Shown in pieces: positions 1 to 6,243 of a stretch of DNA of 6,243 nt. The notes under the pieces are model-generated. The model was not told the DNA's origin. It saw only the letters and a list, made by a program, of their open reading frames with translations, and did not search any database. The stretch lies in NCBI GenBank assembly GCA_028293775.1, contig JAQGOD010000416.1, positions 1-6,243 on the forward strand, given 5' to 3'. Position numbers and translations under genes: made by a program. Numbering within the stretch: the first letter of the stretch is position 1; every line of letters begins with the position of its first letter. This DNA comes from Gammaproteobacteria bacterium. GTDB taxonomy: Bacteria > Pseudomonadota > Gammaproteobacteria > Steroidobacterales > Steroidobacteraceae.

Positions 1-2084
1 CTGTCGATTACCTTCAAATCGGGTCCCGCGATCTTGATACCGACCGGGCTTTTGATGCCGGTCGAGAGCATGTCGATGCGATTACGGATCGGCTGGACCC
101 AGAGATTCGACAGCCCGGGAATTTGCAGCGCGGCGTTCATCTTGTCGATCAATTCGTCCTGACTCAGGTGACCAGGCCACTGCGACTGGGGCTTGAATTC
201 GATCGTGGTCTCAAACATCTCCAGTCCCGCAGCATCGGTGGCGGTCTCGGCCCGGCCGACCTTGCCGAACACTCGGTTCACTTCCGGAAACTGCATCAAT
301 ACCTTGTCGGTCTGCTGAAGCAGCTGAGAAGCCTTATCTGCGGATAATCCCGGCAGCGCCGAGGGCATGTATAACAAATCACCCTCCACCAACGGCGGCA
401 TGAACTCGCTGCCCAATTGGGTGAGCGGAATAACGGTTACGAGCAGCAGCAGAGCCGCCGCTCCAATGGCAGTCTTGGGATGCTTAAGCACCGCGTCAAG
501 GACTGGTCGATAGAGAAAAGTGAGAAATCGATTGATCGGATTGCTTCGCTCCTCCGGAATTCGGCCGCGAATGAAGTAGAACATCAGCACTGGAATCAGC
601 GTTACGGACAAGGCCGCCGCGGCCGCCATCGAATACGTCTTGGTAAAGGCCAGCGGCCCAAATAACTTGCCTTCTTGGGCTTCGAGCGTAAATACCGGGA
701 TGAAACTCAAGGTGATGATGGCTAAGCTGAAAAACAACGCCGGTCCGACCTCGACAGCGGCTTCACCGGTGAGCTGCGTCTGCTCGAGTATTGTCGGTTT
801 GCGGCCGGGATTGGCGTGATTCCAGGCCTCGAGGTGCTTGTGCGCGTTCTCGATCATCACGACCGCTGCATCGACCATCGCGCCGATGGCAATCGCGATT
901 CCCCCTAAGGACATGATGTTTGCATTGATGCCCTGCCAGTTCATCACGGTAAACGCGGCCAAGATGCCTAGCGGCAGGCTGACGATAGCGACAAAGGCGG
1001 AACGCACGTGGAACAGGAACAGGATACAGACGAGAGCAACCACGATGAATTCCTCGATCAGCCGATCGCGCAACGTATCGACGGATTTGTGGATCAGATC
1101 CGAGCGATCGTAGGTCGGCACGATCTCAACGCCCTCGGGCAAACTGACCCGTAGGCTCGCGATCTTCTTCTTGACCGCATCGATCGTCTGCAACGCATTT
1201 TTGCCCGCCCGCATGACAATGACACCACCCACCGTTTCACCCTGACCATTGAGTTCCGAAATGCCGCGGCGGGTTTCAGGGCCGATTTGAACGCGCGCGA
1301 CATCACCGAGCAAAATGGGCGTGCCGCCCTCGCCCAAGCCCACCGGCACGGCGCGAAAATCGTCGAGGGTTTTTAAGTACCCGGTGGCACGCACGGCATA
1401 CTCCGCCTCGCCAAGCTCGAGCACCGACCCGCCGGTTTCGTTGTTGGCATTACGGATCGCTTGTTTGACGCGATCGAGGGTGACTTTGAGGGCGCGAAGT
1501 CGGTCAGGATCGAGCACGATCTGATATTGCTTGACGAGACCGCCGACGCTCGCCACTTCAGCAACGTCCGGCACGCTCTTTAACTCGTACTTCAGAAACC
1601 AGTCTTGCAGCGCGCGCAGTTGCGAGATGTCGTAATGAGCGGTGTGATCTATGAGTGCATATTCGTAGATCCAGCCTACCCCTGTGCCATCGGGTCCTAA
1701 AGTCGGTTTTGCGGACGGCGGCAATCTTCCCGTGACTTGATTTAGGTACTCGAGCACGCGCGAGCGAGCCCAATAAAGATCGGTCTTATCGTCAAAGACG
1801 ATGTAGACATACGAATCGCCGAAGAACGAGTAGCCGCGCACCGTGCGGGCGCCGGGAACCGATAGCATGGTGGTGGTTAACGGATACGTGACTTGATCCT
1901 CAACCACTTGGGGCGCCTGGCCCGGATACTCGGTGCGAATGATGACCTGGGTGTCCGAAAGGTCCGGCAAGGCATCGAGAGGCGTGGAGAGTGTCGCACG
2001 CACGCCCCAGGCGGCAAGCAGCGCCGTCGCCATGAGCACGAGAAGCCGATCTTGGATTGACCAGCGAATGAGGGCCGCGAGCAT
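1..2084 (-). CDS. cusA: CusA, Cu(I)/Ag(I) RND efflux pump, inner membrane (3' end outside window)
   Basis: Proton-driven heavy-metal RND transporter that moves Cu(I)/Ag(I) from the periplasm or inner membrane into the CusB/CusC conduit. The reading frame is open from the ATG at 2084-2082 to base 1 (694 codons). E. coli CusA is about 1,047 residues, so the second TM block is missing. Visible landmarks: TM1 near residues 13-30, DALPDLSD and YPGQAPQ in the first periplasmic segment, TM2-TM6 at roughly 340-505, and the TM4 stretch [16 protein letters not shown] containing Asp405. The metal-site methionines lie in LLYMP (Met573), LEMFET (Met623) and [12 protein letters not shown] (Met672). These equal the E. 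coli numbers, as do relay residues Met391, 403, 410, 486 and 501. Residue 271 is Thr rather than Met. The start lies one base after the cusB stop, with AGGGGA nine bases upstream. The family call is very secure; the Cu/Ag substrate is inferred from the residues. Confidence 0.97.
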   Translation of the reverse strand, partial: MLAALIRWSIQDRLLVLMATALLAAWGVRATLSTPLDALPDLSDTQVIIRTEYPGQAPQVVEDQVTYPLTTTMLSVPGARTVRGYSFFGDSYVYIVFDDKTDLYWARSRVLEYLNQVTGRLPPSAKPTLGPDGTGVGWIYEYALIDHTAHYDISQLRALQDWFLKYELKSVPDVAEVASVGGLVKQYQIVLDPDRLRALKVTLDRVKQAIRNANNETGGSVLELGEAEYAVRATGYLKTLDDFRAVPVGLGEGGTPILLGDVARVQIGPETRRGISELNGQGETVGGVIVMRAGKNALQTIDAVKKKIASLRVSLPEGVEIVPTYDRSDLIHKSVDTLRDRLIEEFIVVALVCILFLFHVRSAFVAIVSLPLGILAAFTVMNWQGINANIMSLGGIAIAIGAMVDAAVVMIENAHKHLEAWNHANPGRKPTILEQTQLTGEAAVEVGPALFFSLAIITLSFIPVFTLEAQEGKLFGPLAFTKTYSMAAAAALSVTLIPVLMFYFIRGRIPEERSNPINRFLTFLYRPVLDAVLKHPKTAIGAAALLLLVTVIPLTQLGSEFMPPLVEGDLLYMPSALPGLSADKASQLLQQTDKVLMQFPEVNRVFGKVGRAETATDAAGLEMFETTIEFKPQSQWPGHLSQDELIDKMNAALQIPGLSNLWVQPIRNRIDMLSTGIKSPVGIKIAGPDLKVID

Positions 2085-2099
2085 GTCAGTGCTTCCCCT
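2085..2099 (-). promoter_or_regulatory. cusB/cusA junction with cusA ribosome site
   Basis: On the minus strand AGGGGA (2099-2094) inside the end of cusB precedes the cusA ATG by nine bases. The cusB TGA (2088-2086) and the cusA ATG are separated by a single C. This arrangement should keep adaptor and pump production linked. Confidence 0.65.
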
Positions 2100-3366
2100 C
2101 TGGGGCTGATGGCTGTGGCATCAGCTCCCGCGCCGGGTCCTTTTCCGTCGCCTCACCAGCGCCCGCCAAGTTATCAAACGCGCTACGCAGATTGGCTTCC
2201 GAATCGATCAAAAACTGCCCTGATGCGACGACATCTTGTCCGAGTGTGAGACCCTCCAAAATCTCTGAGCGACCGCCTTGCTCAGCGCCGACTCGCACCA
2301 GCGCGGGGCGAAAGTGTGTGGCATCGCCGGCGACGATGACGACGCTGCGAGTACCGGTCTTGATGACCGCCTCGGTGGGCACGGTCAACACGTCTTCTTG
2401 CGTGGCGACGCGAAGCTGAGCCTTTGCGAACATGCCAGGACGTAAATGATTGCTCCGATTCTTCACCACTATCCTCGCCTTCAAGGTTCGAGTGGCTTGA
2501 GTCAGCTCCGGATACAGATAATCGACCTTGCCGGCGAAATGCTCGCCCGGAAGCGCGGGAACCTCGATCTGTATTGAATCCCCGGGGTTGATCCATGCGG
2601 CTTGGGCCTCAGGGACTTCGGCGCTGATCCAAACGCTACTTAAGTCTGCGAGCTGAAACAGCATTGCGCCGGGTTCAATGGCGGATCCCTGACGCACGCT
2701 CAATTCCATCACATAGCCATCGAAGGGCGCGTAATAATCGACGGTGCGCTCCGCCTGCCCAGTCTTCCCGATGCGCGCAAGCTGTGCAGCGGATAGGCCG
2801 AAGAATGCAAGACGCTGTCGCGCAGCCTCGATCAGTTTCGGATCATTGGAATCGCGAGCAATGAGGAACTCCTGCTGAGTTGCGAGCAAGTCCGGTGAAT
2901 AGATGCCGGCGAGGCGCTGACCGCGGTGCACCGCATCGCCTACGGCGCGCACATCGAGCCGCTCGACCCATCCCGGCTGGCGCACTTGAATGGCTTCGAT
3001 ACGGTGCTCGTCTACTCCTACGATGCCGACGGCATCCACCACCCGTGCAAAACGACCTGTCTCCACTTGCGCGAGCCGGATCCCCAAATTTTGGACGATC
3101 TTGGAATCGACCGCGATGCCATCGGACGCCCTCCCCGCCGTGTCGGGATACTTCGGCACCAGTTGCATGTCCATAAAGGGTGATTTGCCAGGGTTGTCGA
3201 AATGCTGCGCAGGGTGCATCGGGTCGTACCAATAGGCAGGCGTTTTTTCGTCCGATGCGTCTTGCATGGCCATCGGTGCGGCGCGATGCCGCAAACCCGC
3301 GAAGCCGACGATCGCAATTACCAGCAGGAAACCGACCGCGGTGCCGATTTTGGTGTTGGCCCTCAT
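2086..3366 (-). CDS. cusB: CusB, periplasmic adaptor (membrane fusion protein) of the copper/silver efflux pump
   Basis: 426-residue adaptor that joins the CusA trimer to the CusC channel and hands over metal. Residues 8-25 form a hydrophobic signal or membrane anchor. Residues 45-73 are the heavy-metal-binding segment (YWYDPMHP, then [15 protein letters not shown]). Met50, Met65 and Met67 have the spacing of the E. coli CusB metal-binding methionines, and a His follows Met50. Next come the lipoyl/barrel-sandwich half near 110-155, a short helical hairpin (about 155-205), the second lipoyl half with YYAPFDGYV (about 210-240), the beta-barrel (about 245-330) and the membrane-proximal domain (about 335-400). 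The C-terminus ends in a Pro/Glu-rich tail with no fused CusF domain, which some homologues carry. The start ATG overlaps the cusC stop by four bases and has GGAGA six bases upstream, so translation is probably coupled. Confidence 0.95.
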   Translation of the reverse strand: MRANTKIGTAVGFLLVIAIVGFAGLRHRAAPMAMQDASDEKTPAYWYDPMHPAQHFDNPGKSPFMDMQLVPKYPDTAGRASDGIAVDSKIVQNLGIRLAQVETGRFARVVDAVGIVGVDEHRIEAIQVRQPGWVERLDVRAVGDAVHRGQRLAGIYSPDLLATQQEFLIARDSNDPKLIEAARQRLAFFGLSAAQLARIGKTGQAERTVDYYAPFDGYVMELSVRQGSAIEPGAMLFQLADLSSVWISAEVPEAQAAWINPGDSIQIEVPALPGEHFAGKVDYLYPELTQATRTLKARIVVKNRSNHLRPGMFAKAQLRVATQEDVLTVPTEAVIKTGTRSVVIVAGDATHFRPALVRVGAEQGGRSEILEGLTLGQDVVASGQFLIDSEANLRSAFDNLAGAGEATEKDPARELMPQPSAPEGKH

Positions 3367-3377
3367 GGCGCTTCTCC
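3363..3377 (-). promoter_or_regulatory. cusC/cusB junction: ATGA overlap and cusB ribosome site
   Basis: On the minus strand GGAGA (3377-3373) lies six bases before the cusB ATG (3366-3364), and the cusC TGA occupies 3365-3363. The sequence GGAGAAGCGCCATG differs by one base from the one at the cusC start (GGAGAAGAGCCATG). The overlap suggests translational coupling. Confidence 0.75.
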
Positions 3378-4652
3378 GCCAGGGGTTTGCGACGCGCTCC
3401 AGTAGTCGAGCCTCACTTGAGCGCGCGCCATTTCCACTGCGAGCGCGAGACGCTGTAGTTGCACATCCAAGAGACCTCGGCGCGCCAAGAGAATCATGTC
3501 AAAACTGCCGCGGCCGGCCTGGTACGCACCACGTGCAGCCTCAATCCGAGCTCTCGCGTCGGGGATGATGGATGCGTCGAATTCCGCTACGCGTTGTTCG
3601 AAATGTCGACGATCTATGTAATCCTGACTCAGCTGCGCGTGCAGCTCGCGCAGTACATCGCGCTTGCGCTCCTCGCTGGCCCGCGATTGTTCACGCGCTG
3701 CGGCGAGACCGCGGTCCTGGCGATTTTTCGTGAAATAAGGCAGTCCGACCTTGAACTGGATGCCGACGAAATCCGCGAAGTCGCGCCGATACGCGTAATA
3801 GACCTCCACCGAATAATCCGGTTTGTAAGATTGGCGTGCGAGCGCGATATCGGTGGTGGAGGCTTCAATTTGCTTGTCCAAATTGCCGATCACCGGATGA
3901 TGGTCGGCGCCCGCCATCAAACCAGGTAGAGGGATTGAGAATCCGGGCAACGCGAGTGATTCGGCGATCGGACGTTGCGCCGCATCGCCGATCCAGCGGC
4001 TGAGGCCGGCGCGCGTGCGCAGCACATGATGCAGCCAATCGTGTGCCTTATCGGCGACCAGCCCTGAATCTACTTTTGCCGCCAGCCAATCGGCCTGTGA
4101 TGCCTTACCATTGCTGTAGTTGCCGTCAAGCGATTGCACCTGCAGTGCTGCTTCCTCGCCCAGGCGCTGTGCGAGCTTGAGCCCCTGCTCCGCCTCGTAC
4201 ACATCGAGCCAAGCCAGCGACGCATCCCGCCGTACCATGCGTTGCTCGTTATCGAGCGCTGCCCGGTCCGCGTCGGCATCGAGCTGCTTGCGAGCACCCT
4301 GCAGATGCCGCTTGGCAGCACGCGGAAACTCCTGGCTCAAGCCGATCGTAAATTCGGTAAAGTTATCGCGGCTGGTACTGAACCTCTCCGATGTATCAAT
4401 GGGGAGTTCTTTGAGCCCGCCGGCGAGCTGCGGATCGGGTAGCTGTGCCGCGGCGATTGCCTGCTGCTCCTCCGCTTGAATCTTTGCCTGCCGCCCGGTC
4501 AACAACGGTTGATCGATGGCGGCGAGGCGCCCAGCCTCTTGCATGGTCAACGCTTCTGTCTCTATTCCCACATCATTTGCAGGGCTTGCAGACAAGAAAG
4601 CGGGCGCTGCAATGGCCACGGCAAGGCTTAGGCCAACGTAAAAACGAAACAT
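3363..4652 (-). CDS. cusC: CusC, TolC-family outer-membrane channel of the copper/silver efflux pump
   Basis: 429-residue outer-membrane efflux protein that forms the exit duct for CusBA. I chose the ATG at 4652-4650 because GGAGAAGAG lies just upstream and the protein then begins with a clean signal peptide (MFRFYVG, then an Ala/Leu core, cleavage near residues 22-25). An in-frame GTG at 4703 would add 17 residues including an Arg pair before the hydrophobic core, and it lacks a good ribosome site. Two OEP-type repeats rich in Ala, Gln, Arg and Glu follow. The first includes GLSQEFPRAAKR; the second includes YKPDYSVEVYYAYRR, a predicted strand region, and GLPYFTKNRQD. There is no lipobox cysteine, so unlike E. 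coli CusC it is probably not lipidated. Position between the Cys-rich gene and cusB supports the Cus assignment over a generic TolC protein. Naming it CzcC-like would be the alternative. Confidence 0.92.
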   Translation of the reverse strand: MFRFYVGLSLAVAIAAPAFLSASPANDVGIETEALTMQEAGRLAAIDQPLLTGRQAKIQAEEQQAIAAAQLPDPQLAGGLKELPIDTSERFSTSRDNFTEFTIGLSQEFPRAAKRHLQGARKQLDADADRAALDNEQRMVRRDASLAWLDVYEAEQGLKLAQRLGEEAALQVQSLDGNYSNGKASQADWLAAKVDSGLVADKAHDWLHHVLRTRAGLSRWIGDAAQRPIAESLALPGFSIPLPGLMAGADHHPVIGNLDKQIEASTTDIALARQSYKPDYSVEVYYAYRRDFADFVGIQFKVGLPYFTKNRQDRGLAAAREQSRASEERKRDVLRELHAQLSQDYIDRRHFEQRVAEFDASIIPDARARIEAARGAYQAGRGSFDMILLARRGLLDVQLQRLALAVEMARAQVRLDYWSASQTPGGEAP

Positions 4653-4654
4653 GG

Positions 4655-4663
4655 CTCTTCTCC
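4655..4663 (-). promoter_or_regulatory. Ribosome binding site that decides the cusC start
   Basis: Read on the minus strand this is GGAGAAGAG, with GGAGA ending six bases before the ATG at 4652. It supports the ATG over the upstream in-frame GTG at 4703. Confidence 0.75.
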
Positions 4664-4705
4664 AAAAGCTCACCGGCGGCAACGCTTGAGCGCGCGCCGT
4701 CACAA

Positions 4706-4722
4706 GCGCCTATCGAAGGCGC
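4706..4722 (-). other. Small hairpin in the leader between the Cys-rich gene and cusC
   Basis: GCGCCT (4706-4711) pairs with AGGCGC (4717-4722) around a 5-base loop within the 103-base stretch 4653-4755. No T run follows on the minus strand, so it is not an intrinsic terminator. It could modulate cusC expression relative to the first gene or be incidental. Confidence 0.3.
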
Positions 4723-4755
4723 GGAATGCCGTTGCTTAGACGGACCTTGAGTGCT

Positions 4756-5085
4756 TTAGAGAATCGGTGGACGGGTGAGCGGCGAATCGCCGCGAGAGAA
4801 GAAGGTCGCAGTGCCCAATTGCAGCACCGGGACCGTGCGGCTGTGCCAAATTAAGGACGCGGGTGAGGCAGTAACAGCCGCCGCCACCGCGGCTGGACAG
4901 GCATCAGAGCAGCAACTCGTCGTGTGAACACCGCTTGGGCAACACGACTTGTCAGTGACATCGTAACTCTGGGCAGAGGGTTTGCAATCTGATTGCATAG
5001 CTGGAGCCACGGCAGCAAAAGCGGCCAGGGATCCGTGCAGACCAATGGCGAGTAACATGATTAAAGCGATGACATGACGCTGCAT
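4756..5085 (-). CDS. Small exported cysteine-rich protein, first gene of the cus operon
   Basis: 109-residue protein of no named family that I can assign with certainty. Residues 3-27 are a signal peptide (MQRH, then a hydrophobic core IALIMLLAIGL, then an Ala-rich cleavage region). The mature part has six cysteines: Cys34, the pairs Cys48-49 and Cys58-59, and Cys63, the last five within 16 residues, together with His54. A second Ala/Val stretch (65-73) follows. The C-terminus ends SPLTRPPIL, resembling the R(P/A)PP endings of small DUF2946/CopL-like proteins that often precede copper genes in gammaproteobacteria. I infer a periplasmic or envelope copper-binding or copper-sensing accessory role; nothing in the sequence proves it. 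It is co-oriented with cusC, 103 bases from the preferred cusC ATG. No convincing Shine-Dalgarno precedes its ATG. A shorter start at Met10 also lacks one. Confidence 0.75.
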   Translation of the reverse strand: MQRHVIALIMLLAIGLHGSLAAFAAVAPAMQSDCKPSAQSYDVTDKSCCPSGVHTTSCCSDACPAAVAAAVTASPASLIWHSRTVPVLQLGTATFFSRGDSPLTRPPIL

Positions 5086-5108
5086 TTGCGCAATTTTAGC
5101 ACGATTGC
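5086..5108 (-). promoter_or_regulatory. Possible cus operon promoter or operator region
   Basis: On the minus strand TAAAAT (5098-5093) matches a -10 box at five of six positions, but I see no good -35 at the proper distance. It sits only seven bases before the ATG of the Cys-rich gene. It is flanked by an inverted repeat GCAAT-N9-ATTGC (5090-5108), and an 8-base palindrome TTGCGCAA occupies 5086-5093. An activator-dependent promoter lacking a -35, as expected for copper two-component regulation, would fit, but the evidence is thin. The rest of the 91-base divergent region (to 5176) shows no gene. Confidence 0.25.
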
Positions 5109-5162
5109 ACCCGATTTCGATGTGAGCGGATGCGCGCTAGGAAGGAACACTACCCTGCGGTG

Positions 5163-5170
5163 AGGGAGGT
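5163..5170 (+). promoter_or_regulatory. Ribosome binding site supporting the GTG start of the methyltransferase
   Basis: AGGGAGGT ends six bases before the GTG at 5177. No ATG offers a comparable site, and the next in-frame Met is codon 32, too far in to keep the fold. Confidence 0.7.
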
Positions 5171-5176
5171 AGGGAC

Positions 5177-5749
5177 GTGATTCGAGCCAGTATTGGCGAT
5201 TCGGACGTTGAACTTGAAACGGATTCGCGTCTGTTTTCACCGCGCGAGGTCGACGCCGGCACCCTTGCGATGCTGTCCTGTGTTCAGTTCTCAGCAAAGG
5301 ACAAGGTTCTCGACCTTGGGTGTGGATACGGCGTCGTTGGCATCGTGGCGGCAAAACAGATCGGAGCAGAACGTGTTTTCATGATCGACAACGACGCCCT
5401 TGCGATCGAGATTGCATCGAGTAATGCGCGGATCAACGGGGTGGACGGCATCACAGTTGTCCAAAGCGACGGATTCCGTGACTTTGCGGAAATTGGATTT
5501 ACGCAGATCCTATGCAATCCACCGTATCACGCCGACTTTGGGGTTCCGAAGCACTTCGTTCATAAAGGGTTTAACCGACTCGACGTGGGCGGAAGGCTGT
5601 GGATGGTCACGCAACGCACAGTTTGGTATCGAAACAAGCTGAAGGCCATCTTTGGATTCGTGCGCGAGCACAGTAACCCGCCGTACACGGTATTCGAGGC
5701 CACCAAGACCTCGGCCACTTATGCGAAGACAACACGGGGGCGTGCTTGA
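5177..5749 (+). CDS. Class I SAM-dependent methyltransferase, 'methyltransferase small' (RsmC C-domain-like) type
   Basis: 190-residue Rossmann-fold methyltransferase, probably cytoplasmic. Motif I is VLDLGCGYG at residues 44-52 (SAM glycine loop). The acidic residue binding the SAM ribose is likely Asp71 in MIDND. Motif IV is LCNPPYH at 112-118, typical of enzymes that methylate an exocyclic or amide nitrogen. A GGRLWMVTQR segment follows, as in RsmC-type domains. The protein has the length of a single catalytic domain and lacks the N-terminal half of true RsmC, so it resembles the stand-alone YbxB-like group. rRNA or tRNA is the likely substrate, but the sequence does not say which. Start is GTG, chosen because GGGAGGT lies six bases upstream. 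The gene is divergent from the cus operon, so a copper role is not implied. Its stop codon sits in a terminator-like hairpin. Confidence 0.85.
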   Translation: MIRASIGDSDVELETDSRLFSPREVDAGTLAMLSCVQFSAKDKVLDLGCGYGVVGIVAAKQIGAERVFMIDNDALAIEIASSNARINGVDGITVVQSDGFRDFAEIGFTQILCNPPYHADFGVPKHFVHKGFNRLDVGGRLWMVTQRTVWYRNKLKAIFGFVREHSNPPYTVFEATKTSATYAKTTRGRA

Positions 5750-5762
5750 CGCACGCCCCGTG
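5733..5762. terminator. Strong hairpin between convergent genes, probable bidirectional terminator
   Basis: The left arm CACGGGGGCGTGC (5733-5745) pairs with the right arm GCACGCCCCGTG (5751-5762) over 12 base pairs with one bulged G and a 5-base loop, TTGAC. The TGA stop of the methyltransferase (5747-5749) lies inside the loop. No long T run follows on the plus strand (CCGCAGAGCTTAAGGTTT). On the minus strand TTGTCTT follows, only weakly U-rich. Its place between two converging stops 29 bases apart favours a terminator or mRNA 3' stabilising hairpin serving both genes. Confidence 0.7.
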
Positions 5763-5778
5763 CCGCAGAGCTTAAGGT

Positions 5779-6243
5779 TTAGTGGCCGTCCAAGCAGCCA
5801 TGTTGCCCCGACGAGTTCGGGTAGCCTGTGCCGCTGTTGTAAGCATTATTGGACCATTCGCCCTGAATCTTCCAGTCGCTGCCGTTCGAGAATTTCACGT
5901 AGGGGACGTTGAACGTCCAAGCGCACTTGTCGCCGTTCTCAGCACCGGAAGAGTCGTACCATGCGCCCGGCGAGGCTGGATCCGTGCGTGCTTCCGAGAG
6001 CTCATGCCCGGAGACGTTGGCGAGCGCAGCGAGTCCCTGGGACTCGTTTGGAACGGCGCTCTGAGGGTCGCACCCAGGATCGCCGTCCAGTTTCCAGAAG
6101 AAGGCGAACTGCACGGGTACGCCTCCACACTGCCCATAGCTGTGCCATGCGCAATAGCCCGCGTGTCCGCGCGGCACATCGGTATAAACAGCGTAGTAGC
6201 CGTTGCCGGCGGAGTCAGGACTTTTGACCACCTTGCAGACCTC
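5779..6243 (-). CDS. C-terminal part of a probable secreted protein with an HExxE motif (5' end outside window)
   Basis: The frame is open from the right edge of the window to the TAA at 5781-5779, giving 154 residues of a protein whose start is not seen. An internal GTG at 6231 has no ribosome site and would fall inside the conserved domain, so I read this as a fragment. Numbered from the edge, it shows GYCAWHSYGQCGG near 29-41, then GHELSEARTDP with the HExxE pattern at His80, Glu81 and Glu84. WYDSSGAENGDKCAW follows (95-109), and the end is rich in Asn, Gly, Ser and Tyr, closing with QHGCLDGH. Six cysteines are visible and charge is low, which suits an extracellular disulfide-bonded protein. 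Proteins with this HE(L/I)xEAxTDP...WYD..G.E.gDkC arrangement are usually annotated hypothetical; metal binding or peptidase activity is an inference only. Confidence 0.7.
   Translation of the reverse strand, partial: EVCKVVKSPDSAGNGYYAVYTDVPRGHAGYCAWHSYGQCGGVPVQFAFFWKLDGDPGCDPQSAVPNESQGLAALANVSGHELSEARTDPASPGAWYDSSGAENGDKCAWTFNVPYVKFSNGSDWKIQGEWSNNAYNSGTGYPNSSGQHGCLDGH

Noticed and set aside
123..1773. Many short open frames on both strands across 1-2084
   Set aside because: The continuous cusA frame with conserved residues covers the whole stretch; the short frames have no recognisable domains.
2282..3232. Several other open frames of about 100-130 codons within cusB on both strands
   Set aside because: Arg/Ser/Pro-rich compositions typical of out-of-frame GC-rich coding DNA; cusB explains the region fully.
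3459..3929. 156-codon open frame on the plus strand, antisense to cusC
   Set aside because: It lies wholly inside a well-supported OEP-family gene, has no recognisable domain or ribosome site, and is explained by codon bias of the opposite strand.
4653..4703. Upstream GTG at 4703 as the cusC start
   Set aside because: It lacks a convincing Shine-Dalgarno and adds a 17-residue extension ahead of an otherwise ideal signal peptide.
5086..5176. A canonical CusR or CueR box in the divergent region
   Set aside because: I found only short inverted repeats (GCAAT/ATTGC and TTGCGCAA) and no match to the long palindromes known for these regulators.
1..6243. Insertion sequence, CRISPR array, tRNA or defence system
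   Set aside because: No transposase, terminal inverted repeats, regularly spaced repeats or tRNA-like cloverleaf is visible, and all larger frames are accounted for.

Overview
The window looks like chromosomal or accessory DNA of a moderately GC-rich Gram-negative bacterium. It encodes a three-part efflux pump that crosses the inner membrane, periplasm and outer membrane. Protein similarity and gene order fit a gammaproteobacterium, possibly in or near the Xanthomonadales/Nevskiales, but no rRNA or housekeeping marker confirms this.

Positions 1-5085, all on the minus strand, form one copper/silver resistance operon. In transcription order it holds a small exported cysteine-rich protein (5085-4756), the outer-membrane channel CusC (4652-3363), the periplasmic adaptor CusB (3366-2086) and the inner-membrane RND pump CusA (2084 to beyond base 1). 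cusC and cusB overlap by 4 bases (ATGA). cusB and cusA are separated by one base. CusA runs off the left edge after 694 codons, about two thirds of the protein. I recognise its substrate type from residues: the methionine triad of E. coli CusA (573, 623, 672), five transmembrane relay methionines (391, 403, 410, 486, 501) and the TM4 aspartate (405) fall at the same residue numbers here. Position 271, a relay methionine in E. coli as I recall it, is threonine. CusB carries the N-terminal Met/His metal-binding segment. Together the proteins should capture Cu(I)/Ag(I) in the periplasm or inner membrane and push it out of the cell. No cusF, cusR or cusS is visible.

Positions 5086-5176 are a short divergent intergenic region. 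To its right on the plus strand is a stand-alone class I SAM-dependent methyltransferase (5177-5749) of the 'methyltransferase small' (RsmC C-domain-like) type with an NPPY motif. A strong 12-bp hairpin covers its stop codon and probably terminates transcription between it and a convergent gene. That last gene (5779-6243, minus strand, 5' end outside the window) encodes the C-terminal part of a probably secreted, cysteine-containing protein with an HExxE motif, possibly a metal-binding or peptidase-like exoprotein.

Overall this is a well-understood metal efflux operon next to two less well-understood genes. I see no mobile element, CRISPR array, tRNA or rRNA. The least explained parts are the Cys-rich leader gene of the operon and the HExxE exoprotein.
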